From: Inia geoffrensis
Lineage: Eukaryota > Chordata > Mammalia > Artiodactyla > Iniidae
Direction: 5' to 3'
DNA length: 64,000 nucleotides
Assembly: GCA_036417435.1 (NCBI GenBank)
Contig: CM070900.1
Location: 31,473,496 to 31,537,495 of the forward strand
The position numbers were made by a program, and so were the translations under genes. Positions 11,759-22,028 of this stretch are shown here, piece by piece; position 1 is the stretch's first letter, and each line of letters starts with the position of its first letter. The notes under the pieces were generated by a model. That model saw only the letters and a program-made list of their open reading frames with translations, had not been told where the DNA came from and did no database searches.

Positions 11759-12875
11759 ATGCCCACGGGCATGTCTATTGCAGTCCAGGTAGACTGTACT
11801 AGAGTGCATGGACATTGAGGGAGACATAGCAGTTCTCTTTTTCTGGGATCACTAGCTCTAACAACAAAATCTTGGAGCTTCTAGAAGCCTCTATACCTGA
11901 TACAGTGTTATAAAAAGCCTGCTAATACATACATCAAAACTGAGTGATGGCAACACAGAGACTGGGGAGGAGAGAGGGAGTAGAGACAGAGAGACAGGGA
12001 CAGAGACAAAGAGTTGATTCACTGTTTGAAATTCTGGATCCAATAATGTCAGAAGCCAGTGATACCACAGATTTCTTAGTGATGTGAAATAATAAATCCC
12101 CTTTCCCTTTTCCTTTCCTTTCCATCCTTCTTTTCATGTTTTGTTTAGTTTCATTAAGCTGATTTTAGTTGAATTCCTGTCTCTTACAATCAAAAGAGTG
12201 ACTTGTATATAGCGATTCTGTTTCAGCCTGGCCTCCCTCACATATACTCTCAATAAGAACAGGGAGTGAGGGCAGAAAATGAGTTGAATTAGCTCACAAG
12301 TACAAAAGCAGGAGATATTTAGGAAGGATGGGGTGAGTGGGTTTCTCAACACATACTTACATAATGTTTGGAATTACTGAAGTAAATTAGGATATTGGTG
12401 AGAAATAAAAGCAAGAATTCTGCTAGAATCAGACTTTGTGTCTATAAAATAAAATTGTTTGTAGTTCTCCAAATGTGGAAAATGCACATCAGAATTTAAA
12501 CTGTAAGCCCACTTCTTTGGTCACTGTTATCACTAAAGAGCAAAAGCTCCTTTGTCAGCATTTTTATACAAGTAATAACCCTCCAACCATTATACTCACC
12601 TTTTTTTAAGGCTACTAAATAACTGTTTCATTTGCATATTTATACAATGTCCACCTCATTATGTATATTTAATGCATCCTTATTAATAGCTTTGGTATTC
12701 ACAAAGAGGAAAAAAAATCATGATTTACCAATGGTAAAACAGACTTACAAAGACCTGTAGTAATTTCCTTTTAATTCTCTAAGCCACAGCACACATTTTT
12801 GAAGCAATCAATATGGTTTTTAAACCTCTACAATAAACAAGCAATCATAAAATTCACAGGCAAATTGTTACTACT
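11759..12875. other. Non-coding DNA
   Basis: Nothing recognised. A purine-rich stretch with GAGA runs lies at about 11955-12010. Short open frames at 11934-12137 and 12134-12352 (minus) carry no domain signal. Confidence 0.4.
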
Positions 12876-13060
12876 AGCTAACATTTAATGTGTGCTCACT
12901 ACATGCCCCTCATGGTTTAAGAGCTCTAGATACTTTAACTCATTCAATTCTCACAGCACCCCTGATTCAGTATTATCTTTATTTACAGATAAAGAGACTG
13001 AATTACAGGATTCCAGGATCCTGCACAATATCACACAACTGACTAGAATTTGATTCACGG
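12876..13060 (-). repeat. MIR SINE relic
   Basis: Reverse-orientation MIR pattern: 'aacatttaatgtgtgctcac', 'actcattcaattctcacagc', 'tatttacagataaagagact', then 'acaatatcacacaactg'. The adjoining 13110-13200 also looks MIR-like ('cagttgaagaaatgaagg'), possibly a second, poorer copy. Confidence 0.65.
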
Positions 13061-13735
13061 CAGCCTGAAAATAAATCATTTTATCCATCATGCAAAAAGG
13101 CCTCCCAAAGATCATGTAGTGTATTCCCTTTATTTCACAGTTGAAGAAATGAAGGCCAGGTGGGAATAAATGACTAACCAAGTTTTTGTGTCCAGGTAAT
13201 GATGGAACCATGACAGAAACTCCCAGTCCCCAGAATCCCAATTCTGAACTCTTCCTACTATGTCTATGATTTGAATCATCTAGGGGTCTAAAATTTCTTA
13301 CAATTTTAAAGTGGCTTTGTAATATTCATCTTGGTGAGACTGAACTACATTTTTCCAAATTCCTTTCTTGTATGTTTCTGCTTAGGGTGGGCTACAAGGA
13401 GATTCTTCTATGAGACTTTGAGAAGGGAAGTAAGAAAGCAAGTGTTTTGTAGTTCACATACATTGTCGCTGATCGGTTTGCGAACCTCAGTACTGTGAAT
13501 CTATAACTGGGTCTGCAATTGCACTACACTTCCCTTGGATCCTCCTTCAGCTTCTCTGACTCCTAGTCCAGGTGTGTGTGTTTAGTTATGCCAAAAAAAC
13601 TCTGGTTTCTGTAGAGTTCCCATGCCAAAAATTTCAGAAGCATTAAGAACTGTCACAGTTTTCTATCTTGTTCTCATGAGGTTCTAACTTAGTCTTTTTA
13701 CTTTATCTTCCATTCCCAATTGTCTTCCCAGCCTC

Positions 13736-14168
13736 TCCTGTCATTACACAATAGGTTCATGAATAGAGTGGCCATTGCAATATGGATGGAAGTTTTTCAC
13801 AGGGTCAGCAACCTGGGTTTCCACACTAACCCAGGACAATCTTGCTATAGCCACCTCTGGATGCCCCTTTTGCCAACAGCAGAAACCAACACTGTACCCC
13901 CATTATGGCACCATTTCCTGAAAAATCAGAGTCAGCTGCCTGGTGCCAGGTTGATTATATTGGACCTCTTCCAACACGGTAGGCACAGTACTTTGTTCTT
14001 ATTGGAACAGACAATATCCTGGATATAGATTCCCCCTCTCTGCTTGCAGTGCATCTCCCAAAGTATTGTCCATAGATTTACTGGATATCTTACCCATACT
14101 AGTCTTATCATGTTCTCTATTTGCTGAAGGGCTTGCAGGGCTGCTGAACAATCCTCCAGCATAAAGTA
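13736..14168 (+). pseudogene. ERV pol relic: integrase core
   Basis: A frame at about 13938-14030 reads like a retroviral integrase catalytic core around its first Asp (codon 13953-13955). It is cut by an in-frame TAG at 13980-13982 and further stops downstream. The N-terminal zinc-binding region is not recognisable. It leads into the dUTPase-like frame that follows. Non-functional. Confidence 0.6.
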
Positions 14169-14169
14169 T

Positions 14170-14406
14170 ATGCATAATCTGGTATATGACGCTGTTTGTC
14201 TGCTAACCAGGAATCAAAGGATACAAATAAGAGTAGCTCCTCACAATATTACTCCTAGTATTCCACGACCAAAATGTTTACTTTCTGTCCATATAACTTT
14301 AGGTTCTGCTGGTCTAGAGCTCTTAGTTCCAAAGGAAGAGTGTTTCCACATAAACAAAGTTCCCCAAACCAAATATATATGGAGATTTCAATCTCAAGGG
14401 AATTAA
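14170..14406 (+). pseudogene. ERV pol relic: dUTPase-like domain, first part
   Basis: A 78-codon open stretch ending at TAA 14404-14406. It contains a GSAGLEL motif (14302-14322), which resembles the first conserved motif of trimeric dUTPases, followed by a LVPKE segment. ERVL pol carries such a domain after integrase, consistent with the neighbour upstream. The rest of the domain is separated from this part by the LTR-like stretch at 14405-14570 and continues in broken frames at about 14610-15060. Confidence 0.6.
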
Positions 14407-14570
14407 AAATTCTCACAATTTTAAAGTAGCTTGATTACTTATTTATTGGCTAGTTTAAACTACATTCTCCAGAAATCCCTTTCGTCTATGTTTCTGGTTA
14501 GAGTGGACCACAAGGAAATTCTTCTATGAGATTTAGAGAAAGGAAGTGAAACATCAACCTTTTTCTATCT
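14405..14570 (+). repeat. Extra LTR-like segment inside the ERVL relic
   Basis: Similar to 13293-13440: shared words include 'acaattttaaagt', 'tatgtttctg', 'agagtgga.cacaaggaa' and 'attcttctatgaga'. It sits between the two halves of the dUTPase-like region, in the same orientation as the outer LTR-like segments. It may be a nested solo-LTR fragment, a gene-conversion or recombination product, or an unrelated copy of the same repeat. Confidence 0.5.
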
Positions 14571-15473
14571 CACAAATGTTGCTGAACTGCAGACTAACTT
14601 CAGGAAACACAAAATGATTCCATTAAACTATAAATTGAGCCTGTTACCTGGCCACTTTGGGATTACTGAAGTAATCTAAATCAACAGCCAAAGAAGACAG
14701 TTACTGGACTAACTGGGATTACTGATCTTGACCATCAAGGAGAAGCTGGGTTGCTACTGCACAATGAGGTAAGAGGAACACGTCTGTAACGCAGAAGATC
14801 CTCCAGGTGTTCCTTAGTACTCCTATGTTCTGTGATTAAAGTTGACGGAAAACTAAAACGACTCAAGTCAGGCAGGCCTGCTAAGGACCCAGAACCTTCA
14901 GGAAGAAAGACTGTGTCATGGGTAAGAAACTAATACCAGCTGAGATGCTAACTGAGGAAAAAGGGGTAGGAAATGAGTAGAAGAAATAGTTATAAATACC
15001 AGCTATGACCATACGGCCAGTTGTAAAAAGAAGGACTGTGATAGTTAGGAATATTTATTCATTATTTTGGTATGACCATGTTTGTTTATCAACCCCCAAT
15101 TTTTCTTTTCTTCCTCTCACTCATCTCCTTATCAAATATAAGATACGTTAATAGTAGTTAAATTTATAAGTCAGTATTTAAAGTACAAGATATTCAACTT
15201 AAAGTATGAATTAGGAGAAGAATGAAAATCATCCAAAAACAAAAGAAGGACTTCTATCCTCTTAGGAGGAAGAAGTGAGCTTATTTTCAGTTATATTTAG
15301 GATAGATATATCATGTTGGATGAAGTTTAACTTTGTCATTATCTTTACTTCGAGGCAAAGTATGATTTAAGATGTTTACAGGTGCCAAGTTGATAAGGAA
15401 TGTATTATGGGCTCTACAACATGTTGACTTGACTATGCTGAACTACACTTCCCAGAATCCCTTTTCCTGTATA

Positions 15474-15745
15474 CAGTCAGCCCTCTATATCCTCCGGTTC
15501 CACATCACACCCACAAATTCAACCAACCACAAGCCAAAAATATTCATAAAGAAAAAAGTTTTCCCAGAAAGTTCAAAAAAGCAAAGCTTGAATTTTCTAT
15601 GTACTGGCGGCTATCTATCTAGCATTTACATTGTATTAAAAGTAATCTAGAGATGATTTAAAGTATAGGAGAGTGTTTGAGGGAACCTACTCACAATGCA
15701 AACACTACACTATTTTATATGCATCTGCAAATTTTGGTTGGATGC
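15474..15745 (-). mobile_element. MER2-like (Tigger) DNA transposon remnant
   Basis: The inverted-repeat end 'acagtcagccctctatatcc' starts next to a TA. It is followed by 'attcaaccaaccacaagcc', 'aatctagagatgatttaaag' and a decayed right end near 'gcatctgcaaattttgg'. This is the layout of the non-autonomous MER2/Tigger family in complement. It splits the ERVL LTR-like segment. Confidence 0.7.
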
Positions 15746-16035
15746 ACTCTTGGGCCAAGTGCTTTTATTTAGCTCTGTGGTAAAGGACCCCACCTTCTGC
15801 AGGGCTTTCACATCACCAAGGTCAGAGGAAACAAGAAATGGTATACATTTCAGTTCCTCCTCCTAGGGCTCTAGCTTGTTGTCTAGGTTGTTTTTAATCT
15901 CCCTCACTCTGTATCCATCTTCCATCCCAACTGTCTTCCCTGTGGACTTCTAGTTTCAGCATTAGAAGCAAAGATCTCAGCTATGCAGAAACTGCTTTAC
16001 CAACTCCCACAATTGCATATGGTCAAATCCTTGTA

Positions 16036-16109
16036 ATAGATATATACATATATCTATATATATCTATCTGTTCCTATCTATCTATCTATCAATCCATCCA
16101 TCTATCTCC
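16036..16109. repeat. (TATC)n-type simple repeat
   Basis: Imperfect ATATATC/TATC/CATC units, interrupted at 'tgttcc' and 'aatcc'. Confidence 0.9.
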
Positions 16110-16148
16110 AGTGGTTCTGTTTCTCTAATTAAACTCTGACTGATACAA

Positions 16149-16439
16149 ATAGACTATAAATAAATTGTAATTAAAGTACCCTCATGAAATATTCCTATGA
16201 AACTGGTAATATTAAAGAAAACAAAAGTATGTATTATTTGGCCAACATGATTACATTTCACTACCTCTACAATGTCTCATTTTGTCAATACAGATCTACT
16301 TATTTGAAAAGCATGATTGAATTTATCAGTGACTTGAACTAACTTAAGCCAGTTTAGCAAAACTATCTAAACATATAATCATATGTAAATATATTTCTAA
16401 TAATGCTGTCACTGTTTTAATAGCACATATTTCATAGTA
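16149..16439. other. AT-rich DNA, nothing recognised
   Basis: No repeat or gene identified between the ERVL relic and the MIR. Confidence 0.4.
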
Positions 16440-16605
16440 ATAACTCCTTTCCTGTGCTTAACACAATTATGTGGAATTATTATTAGTAAGGTTATTTTAC
16501 AGATTGAGGGAACTGAGGCTTAGATAGATTATTTTCTTCCAAATCACGTAATAAGTAAATGACAGGACACTTTGAATACAAGATATTTAATTCCATATCC
16601 TGCTC
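16440..16605 (-). repeat. MIR SINE relic
   Basis: Reverse MIR words: 'aacacaattatgtggaatt', 'ttattttacagattgaggga', 'actgaggcttagatagatta' and 'ccaaatcacgtaataag'. Diverged but colinear with the family. Confidence 0.75.
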
Positions 16606-17611
16606 ATTTATGTTCAAAAGGCTGCACTGCTGTTCAGAGTAAATTAATTGAATTTTACTATTATTAAATTTATAAATTAATGAGCTTTGTCGTTAGGTAC
16701 AAATATAACATTGCACGAAGCCTCAAGTTTATGGGTCTTCAGAGTGTGTGCTTGGCAAATCTAAGTTGTTGATTTTATGATTATCATTATTAGTACTTTA
16801 ATCTGACAGCTCTTGGCATGATTGTCTCACAATTTGCTTTATGCATCTTGTCATGTCTATTCAGTAATACTATAAACCTAGCACATCAGAGGGCAGCAAA
16901 TTTGCAGCAGATCAGTTCTTTGGATTTAGACTGGCTGGGTGGAGCCACTTGCCAATCATGTGTTCTCAATAAAATTAAGTTTTAAAAGCACTGGTTCCCT
17001 CAACTGCAACCTAGGCATAATAGTAACAGCTACCTTATAGTGCTGTTGTTTGAGTTTCATTCTTAGAGCAATGGGAAACCACTAAAGTGTTTTAAGAAGG
17101 AGAATTTCTACTTACCCTTTTAAAAGACTGTCTGACTTCTGAGGCAAAAGTGGAGATGAGAAAGGAAATTTGCAGTCTGTAGCACATTCAGGGGCTGAGC
17201 GGTGGTGTCTCTGACTAGGATGGTGTATCAGTAGAGTTATGATTTTAGTGGTAGAATTCACAGAACCTGGTTGTAAATGAAAAGTATGAGAAAGAAGTTA
17301 AGGAAGATCCTCAGGTTTCTGGATTAAGCAATAGAAGAGATGAAGTTTCCGCAAACAGAAAAAAAAGACTATACAGAAAAGGAACATACTTTGGCAGTGG
17401 TGATAGTGTTGGTGAGAGACTTAATCAGAAGCAAACTTTTTGACTTTCTTTCTATTGCTCCCTGGAGCATGAATTTCATTTCTCTGCTTTATTTTTATGA
17501 CTATCTATACTTTTCAAGTCTGAGAGTCTAGCAGAATACTCCAACATTCTGGAATACCATAGAATATTATGGGAGGGCCATTTTGATAAATGCTCAGATA
17601 TTTTTAAAAAA
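16606..17611. other. Single-copy DNA, partly conserved-looking
   Basis: No gene seen. About 16660-16985 is free of recognised repeats and dense in transcription-factor-like words such as ATTTGC, ATGCAT and CAATCA. A weak MIR tail may lie at 16990-17060. The 63-codon frame at 17340-17531 is probably chance. Confidence 0.35.
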
Positions 17612-18815
17612 GAACTCTCCTAGAGAAATGGAAATAAAAACAAAAATAAACAAATGGGGCCTAATGAAACTTAAAAGCTTTTGTACAGCAGAGGAAACCA
17701 TAAACAAGAAAAAAAGACAACCCTCAGAATGGGAGAAAATATTTGCAAATGAAGCAACTGACAAAGGATTAATCTCCAAAACATACAAGCAGCTCATGCA
17801 GCTCAATATCAAAAAAAACAGACAACCCAATCCAAAAATGGGCAGAAGATCTTAACAGACATTTCTTCAAAAAAGATATACAGATTGCCAACAAACACAT
17901 GAAAGGATGCTCAACTTCACGTATCATTAGAGAAATGCAAATCAAAACTACAATGAGGTATCATCTCACACCAGTCAGAACGGCCATCATCAAGAAATCT
18001 ACAAACAATAAATGCTGGAGAGGGTGTGGAGAAAAGGGAACCTTCTTGCACTGTTGGTGGGAATGTAAATTGATACAGCCACTATGGAGAACACTACGGA
18101 GGTTCCTTAAAAAACTGAAAATAGAACTCCCATATGACCCAGCAATCCCACTACTGGACACATACCCTGAGAAAACCATAATTCAAAAAGGGTCATGTAC
18201 CACAATGTTCATTGCAGCACTATTTACAATAGCCAGGACATGGAAGCAACCCTAAGTGTCCACTGACAGATGAATGGATAAAGAAGATGTGGCACATATG
18301 TACAATGGAATATTACTCAGCCATAAAAAGAAATGAAATTGAGCTATTTGTAGTGAGGTGGATGGACTTAGAGTCTCTCATACAGAGTGAAGTAAGTCAG
18401 AAAGAGAAAAACAAATACCATATGCTAATACACATATATGGAATCTAAAAAAAAAAAAGGTTCTGATGAACCTAGGGTAAGGACAGGAATAAAGACGCAG
18501 ACATAGAGAATGGATTTGAGGACACGGGGAGGGGGAAGGGTAAGCTGGGATGAAGTGAGAGAGTGGCAAGGACATATATACACTACCAAATGTAAAACAG
18601 ATAGCTAGTGGGGGGAAGCAGCCGCATAGCACAGGGAGATCAGCTTGGTGCTTTGTGACCACCTAGAGGGGTGGGTTAGGGAGGGTGGGAGGGAGATGTA
18701 AGAGGGAGGGGATATGGGGATATATGTATACATATAGCTGATTTACTTTGTTATACAGCAGAAACCAACACAACATTGTAAAGCAATTATACTTCAATAA
18801 AGATGTTAAAAAAAA
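17612..18815 (+). mobile_element. 5'-truncated L1, plus strand
   Basis: It contains the end of L1 ORF2 and the 3'UTR, ending in 'cttcaataaagatgttaaaa'. It closely matches the complement of the near full-length L1 at 54.3-60.4 kb, so both belong to the same lineage. ORF2 pieces are in two frames: 17583-17855 and 17899-18255. The second carries the C-terminal cysteine motif CX3CX7HX4C (residues CWRGC...H...C, about 18013-18072). A frameshift near 17810-17850 separates them. The 3'UTR has G-rich tracts ('gggtgggagggagatgtaag'). The short A-run and missing 5' part fit target-primed integration. I could not fix its target duplication. Confidence 0.9.
17899..18255 (+). pseudogene. L1 ORF2 C-terminal fragment
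   Basis: A 118-codon frame covering the ORF2p C-terminal region, including the cysteine-rich motif (about residues 39-57 of the fragment) and a downstream YDPAIPLL segment. It lacks the endonuclease and reverse transcriptase domains because the insertion is 5'-truncated, so it is non-autonomous. The start shown is simply the first ATG after a frameshift. Confidence 0.85.
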
Positions 18816-20372
18816 TCTTTTTATTGGATAAGTATCTTTAAATGATTTTATAGACATTGCTCTCTAATTTATTATTAATATCTTTAGGGATCTAAATAGC
18901 ATGTTTCTGCAACAACTTATTGTTCTATTGTTTTAATATAACCCCTATTAAAGACAGCTATGACACTTTTCTCTATGAAGGAATGATTCATACCCTTTGC
19001 TTTAAATTTCACTATTCTTCAGCCTCCATTTAGATTGCTGCCCAAATACCATTAAGGGTAACTTTTTCTTCTCTCCTGGGTAATTTCTCACCACTCCAGC
19101 CACTCCTACAAAATTTGCTGGATGCCCTAAAACATGTAAGTGCTTGGATTACTCCTGTACTTGTAAACAAAATGACTCTCTTCTGCTTACCAAACAATGT
19201 CCATGTTCCTTCATGTATTTCAGCAAATAGTTTGCCATGAAAAGACTATACAAGAATTGGTGGAAATTCAGACTTAAAATGAAATCCATAGACACTTTTA
19301 CATATCCTCTGGGCCAAAAATTGGGACATATACATGACTTGAGAAGGAAAACATTAAGCAAGAGATCATGAGGATTAAACATGAAATATCATACTGTCTT
19401 TAAAAACTCAGCTATAAATTTATTTAGCACTTTGCACATGCTTGATCATAGCATTTAGCTCTTAAATATCTATAAGTTTATGATTTTCTTGAGGAGACTG
19501 TGATCACCTAGATGCCAAGGATTATGATAGTTAATTTTCCATAGACTGTTCCTGGACAAAATAGATGCTCAAGAGGCATTTGTTGACAGAATGAAGTGTA
19601 GATTGAGACCTGATAGTATTAGAAGTTTGTACGTTCAATGTATAGATGCTGTTGACATGTCAGTAGCATGAAACAGCTTGTAATTGTCAGGATGATTTTA
19701 TTATTTGCCATTTGCTAACTGGAACACCAGCACGGCTTAGAGTCTCTTACACTGTTTTCTTCAGGGTGATGGAAGAAGCCTTGGAGTTTTTCAGCCAGCA
19801 TGGATAAATTTGTCATTGGGTATAACCCTTTCTAGGCCATTCAGATGTAGGTGGAGGTTAAAAAGAAAAATGACTGCAGTGCTGGTGAGAGGTATATACA
19901 TTTGGCAACCCTCATGCTGAACTCAAGGTACTAAAAGCAAAGCCTGCAGGCAAATAGCCTTGAGCCCAGCCTCCTAGGGAACCCTTTGCCCCATTGCTCC
20001 TTGCTCCTGACCTAACATCCATCTTAAGAGGTGAAGCAAGAGTTCGTGTCCCTGGCTCTTTCAAACTTGGAATTATAGCCCAACTCTCAGTCAGGCTGTC
20101 AATTACTGACAATTTACTGGGCTAAGGGAATAAACTTTATGGCCTCTTAGAAGAGAGAAAGAAAAGAAAGAAAAAAAGTGGAATGAATGTGAATCTAGGA
20201 GATGCTCTCAATATGCATAGTGTGCTTTGCCATTAGTTAATTTTCTAAAGCTCTGCCTTATAAAAATCTGCTATCACACTGACAGCTGAAGGAGAAATAT
20301 TAAAGGCCATTTGGTGTTCACAAACCAGTCTGTGGATAATCTGTAACTTCCCCCAAAATGAGACCTATAAAC
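18816..20372. other. Non-coding DNA, mostly single-copy
   Basis: No gene recognised. About 19540-19600 carries a possible L2 3'-end word ('agatgctcaagaggcatttg'). A purine-rich AAAGA stretch lies at 20150-20180. Confidence 0.4.
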
Positions 20373-20541
20373 CAGTGGTTCCCAAACTTTAGTGTATGTT
20401 AGAATCATCTGGAGGGTGTGTTAAAGCACCCCCAAAGCTTCTGACTCAGGAAGTCTAGGCTGGCATTTGACAATTTGCATTTTAAACAAGTTCCCAGGTG
20501 AGGATGATGCTACTAATCAGACTACAGTTTAGGAACCACTG
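20373..20541 (+). mobile_element. MER5A-like hAT transposon remnant
   Basis: Terminal inverted repeats CAGTGGTTCC at 20373 and 'ggaaccactg' ending at 20541. The internal words 'agaatcatctggagggtgtg', 'tgcattttaaacaagttccc' and 'aggtgaggatgatgctac' are those of MER5A, a non-autonomous hAT-Charlie element. About 169 bp, near the family length. Confidence 0.85.
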
Positions 20542-21162
20542 CTTTAAACATTGTTGTAAAATTTAGTTTTAAGATCATTTTGTTTATCAGTTAATATAAA
20601 CACTGCACAGGTACTCTAACCTTAAAAAAAAAAAAAAACCCAACTATGTAAAAGAGGTATTGAATCTAGTATACAGAAGGTGCATTACAGGAACCAAATC
20701 CGTAAGGCAGAATTGTCTTTTCAGTGTCCACACATATTTGAGAAGAAAATGAAGAGGAATAAGATGATAGGCATACCTGACATTAAAGAAAAGCTTATTC
20801 GTGACTAATGCAATGGAGAATTTGCTTAAGAACAATTCACAGGCATGATAGTCTGACCCTTCAGTGAGCTGAGTTCATGAAGTCCTTAGCTGTTGGCTGA
20901 ATACGTGCAAATAAAGTATAGCAGGTGATAGTAACGGGCAGATGTCATGTAAAACGGTGACATACCTCCTACCATTCTCGGAGTTAAAGGACAGAATGTC
21001 TGACCTAGCCTTTCCTTAAGTTTCTTTTCGATTCTTTCCTATATATCTTACTTCCTCTTGCAGAAGCTAAATCAGTTGTATAACTACAGTTTATTTTCAT
21101 AGGTAACCCGAATTTGAAAAATGATATGCGTAAGTGCTGGAAGAAGACACCACAGTTGACAC
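20542..21162. other. Non-coding DNA
   Basis: Nothing recognised apart from an A14 run at about 20624-20638. Confidence 0.4.
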
Positions 21163-21384
21163 CAGTAGTTCAAAACTGGGGAAATGTTGACCCCTAGAGG
21201 ACAGTTGGCAATGTCTGAAAACATTTTTTATTGTCACAACCAGGGAGGTGTTACTGGCTTCTAGTGGGTAGAGGCCAAGGATGCTGCTAAATACTCTACA
21301 CTGTACAAGACAGGCCCTATCCCCACTCCCGCCAACAAATTATCCAGCCCAAAATGTCAATAGTGCCAAGGTTGAGAAACCCTG
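21163..21384 (+). mobile_element. MER20-like hAT transposon remnant
   Basis: Left end 'cagtagttcaaaactggg' and right end 'gttgagaaaccctg'. Internal words 'ggcaatgtctgaaaacattt', 'ggatgctgctaaatactc' and 'ccagcccaaaatgtcaatag' match the roughly 220 bp MER20 hAT-Charlie layout. Confidence 0.75.
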
Positions 21385-21666
21385 GTTTATACCCAGGAAA
21401 TAAATGGACTGAAGAGAATCCATCTCTTCACATGCATTGCCTTGAATGTGAAAGAGATCTAATTACACTACAGTATAGAATTATAGAATCTCTGCAGATT
21501 ATTTGGTCACATCCTGCTCCATCCACCCTTATGGTTTTAGAGACCTGGCATCTTGCAACCTTATGCATAAAATGAATATACTAGAATATTAAATCAAATT
21601 CCTAACAGAGTATAATTTAATAGGTACTCATTATAATCAAATATAAAAAGACTCCAGTTGACTCTT

Positions 21667-22015
21667 TTTTTTTAAATGAAGTTCTATTTTTTTTTAATTA
21701 ATTAATTTTATTTTTGGCTGCTTTGGGTCTCCGCTGTTGCACCTGGGCTTTCTCTAGTTGTGGCGAGCAGGGGTTACTCTTCATTGCGGTGCGCGCGTTT
21801 CTCATTGCGGTGGCCTCTCGTTGTGGAGCACAGGCTCTAGGCGCGCGGGCTTCAGTAGTTGTGTGGCTCGTGGGCTCTAGAGCGCAGGCTCCGTAGCTGT
21901 GGCGCACGGGCTTAGCTGCTCCTCGGCTTGTGGGATCTTCCTGGACCAGGGCTCGAACCTATGTCACCTGCACTGGCAGCCGGATTCTTAACCAGTGTGC
22001 CACCAGGGAAGTCCC
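21667..22015 (-). mobile_element. Long CHR-family SINE (CHR-2-like) with target-site duplication
   Basis: Complement of a long CHR SINE: T-rich tail 'aattaattaattttattttt' on the left, internal repeated 'agtagttgtgtggctcgtgg'-type units, and tRNA-derived head ending 'caccagggaagtccc' at 22015. A perfect 13 bp duplication, CCAGTTGACTCTT, flanks it at 21654-21666 and 22016-22028. Open frames on both strands across it are artefacts of the repeat. Confidence 0.92.
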
Positions 22016-22028
22016 CCAGTTGACTCTT

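Larger units (their letters stand above)
13270..16148 (+). mobile_element. Decayed ERVL-like (class III) provirus
   Basis: A plus-strand endogenous retrovirus relic. It has an LTR-like segment at 13270-13735, a pol 3' portion (integrase core then dUTPase-like region) at about 13736-15060, a 3' non-coding stretch to about 15360, and a second LTR-like segment at about 15360-16148. The LTR parts are related: both contain a 'ctgaactaca.tt' block and a 'cttccat.cccaa.tgtcttccc' block (13708-13732 and 15919-15943). In ERVL elements dUTPase lies downstream of integrase, which is the order seen here. gag, protease and reverse transcriptase are absent and all frames carry stops and shifts. Family assigned by recognition, not alignment. 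Confidence 0.65.
15360..16148 (+). repeat. 3' LTR-like segment of the ERVL relic
   Basis: It begins with an LTR-like 'gctgaactacacttcccaga' block (about 15437) and, after an inserted DNA transposon, resumes with 'cttccatcccaactgtcttc' and ends near 'aattaaactctgactgatac'. It is related to the 13270-13735 segment. A TATC-type simple repeat (16036-16109) has expanded inside its 3' part. Confidence 0.5.
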
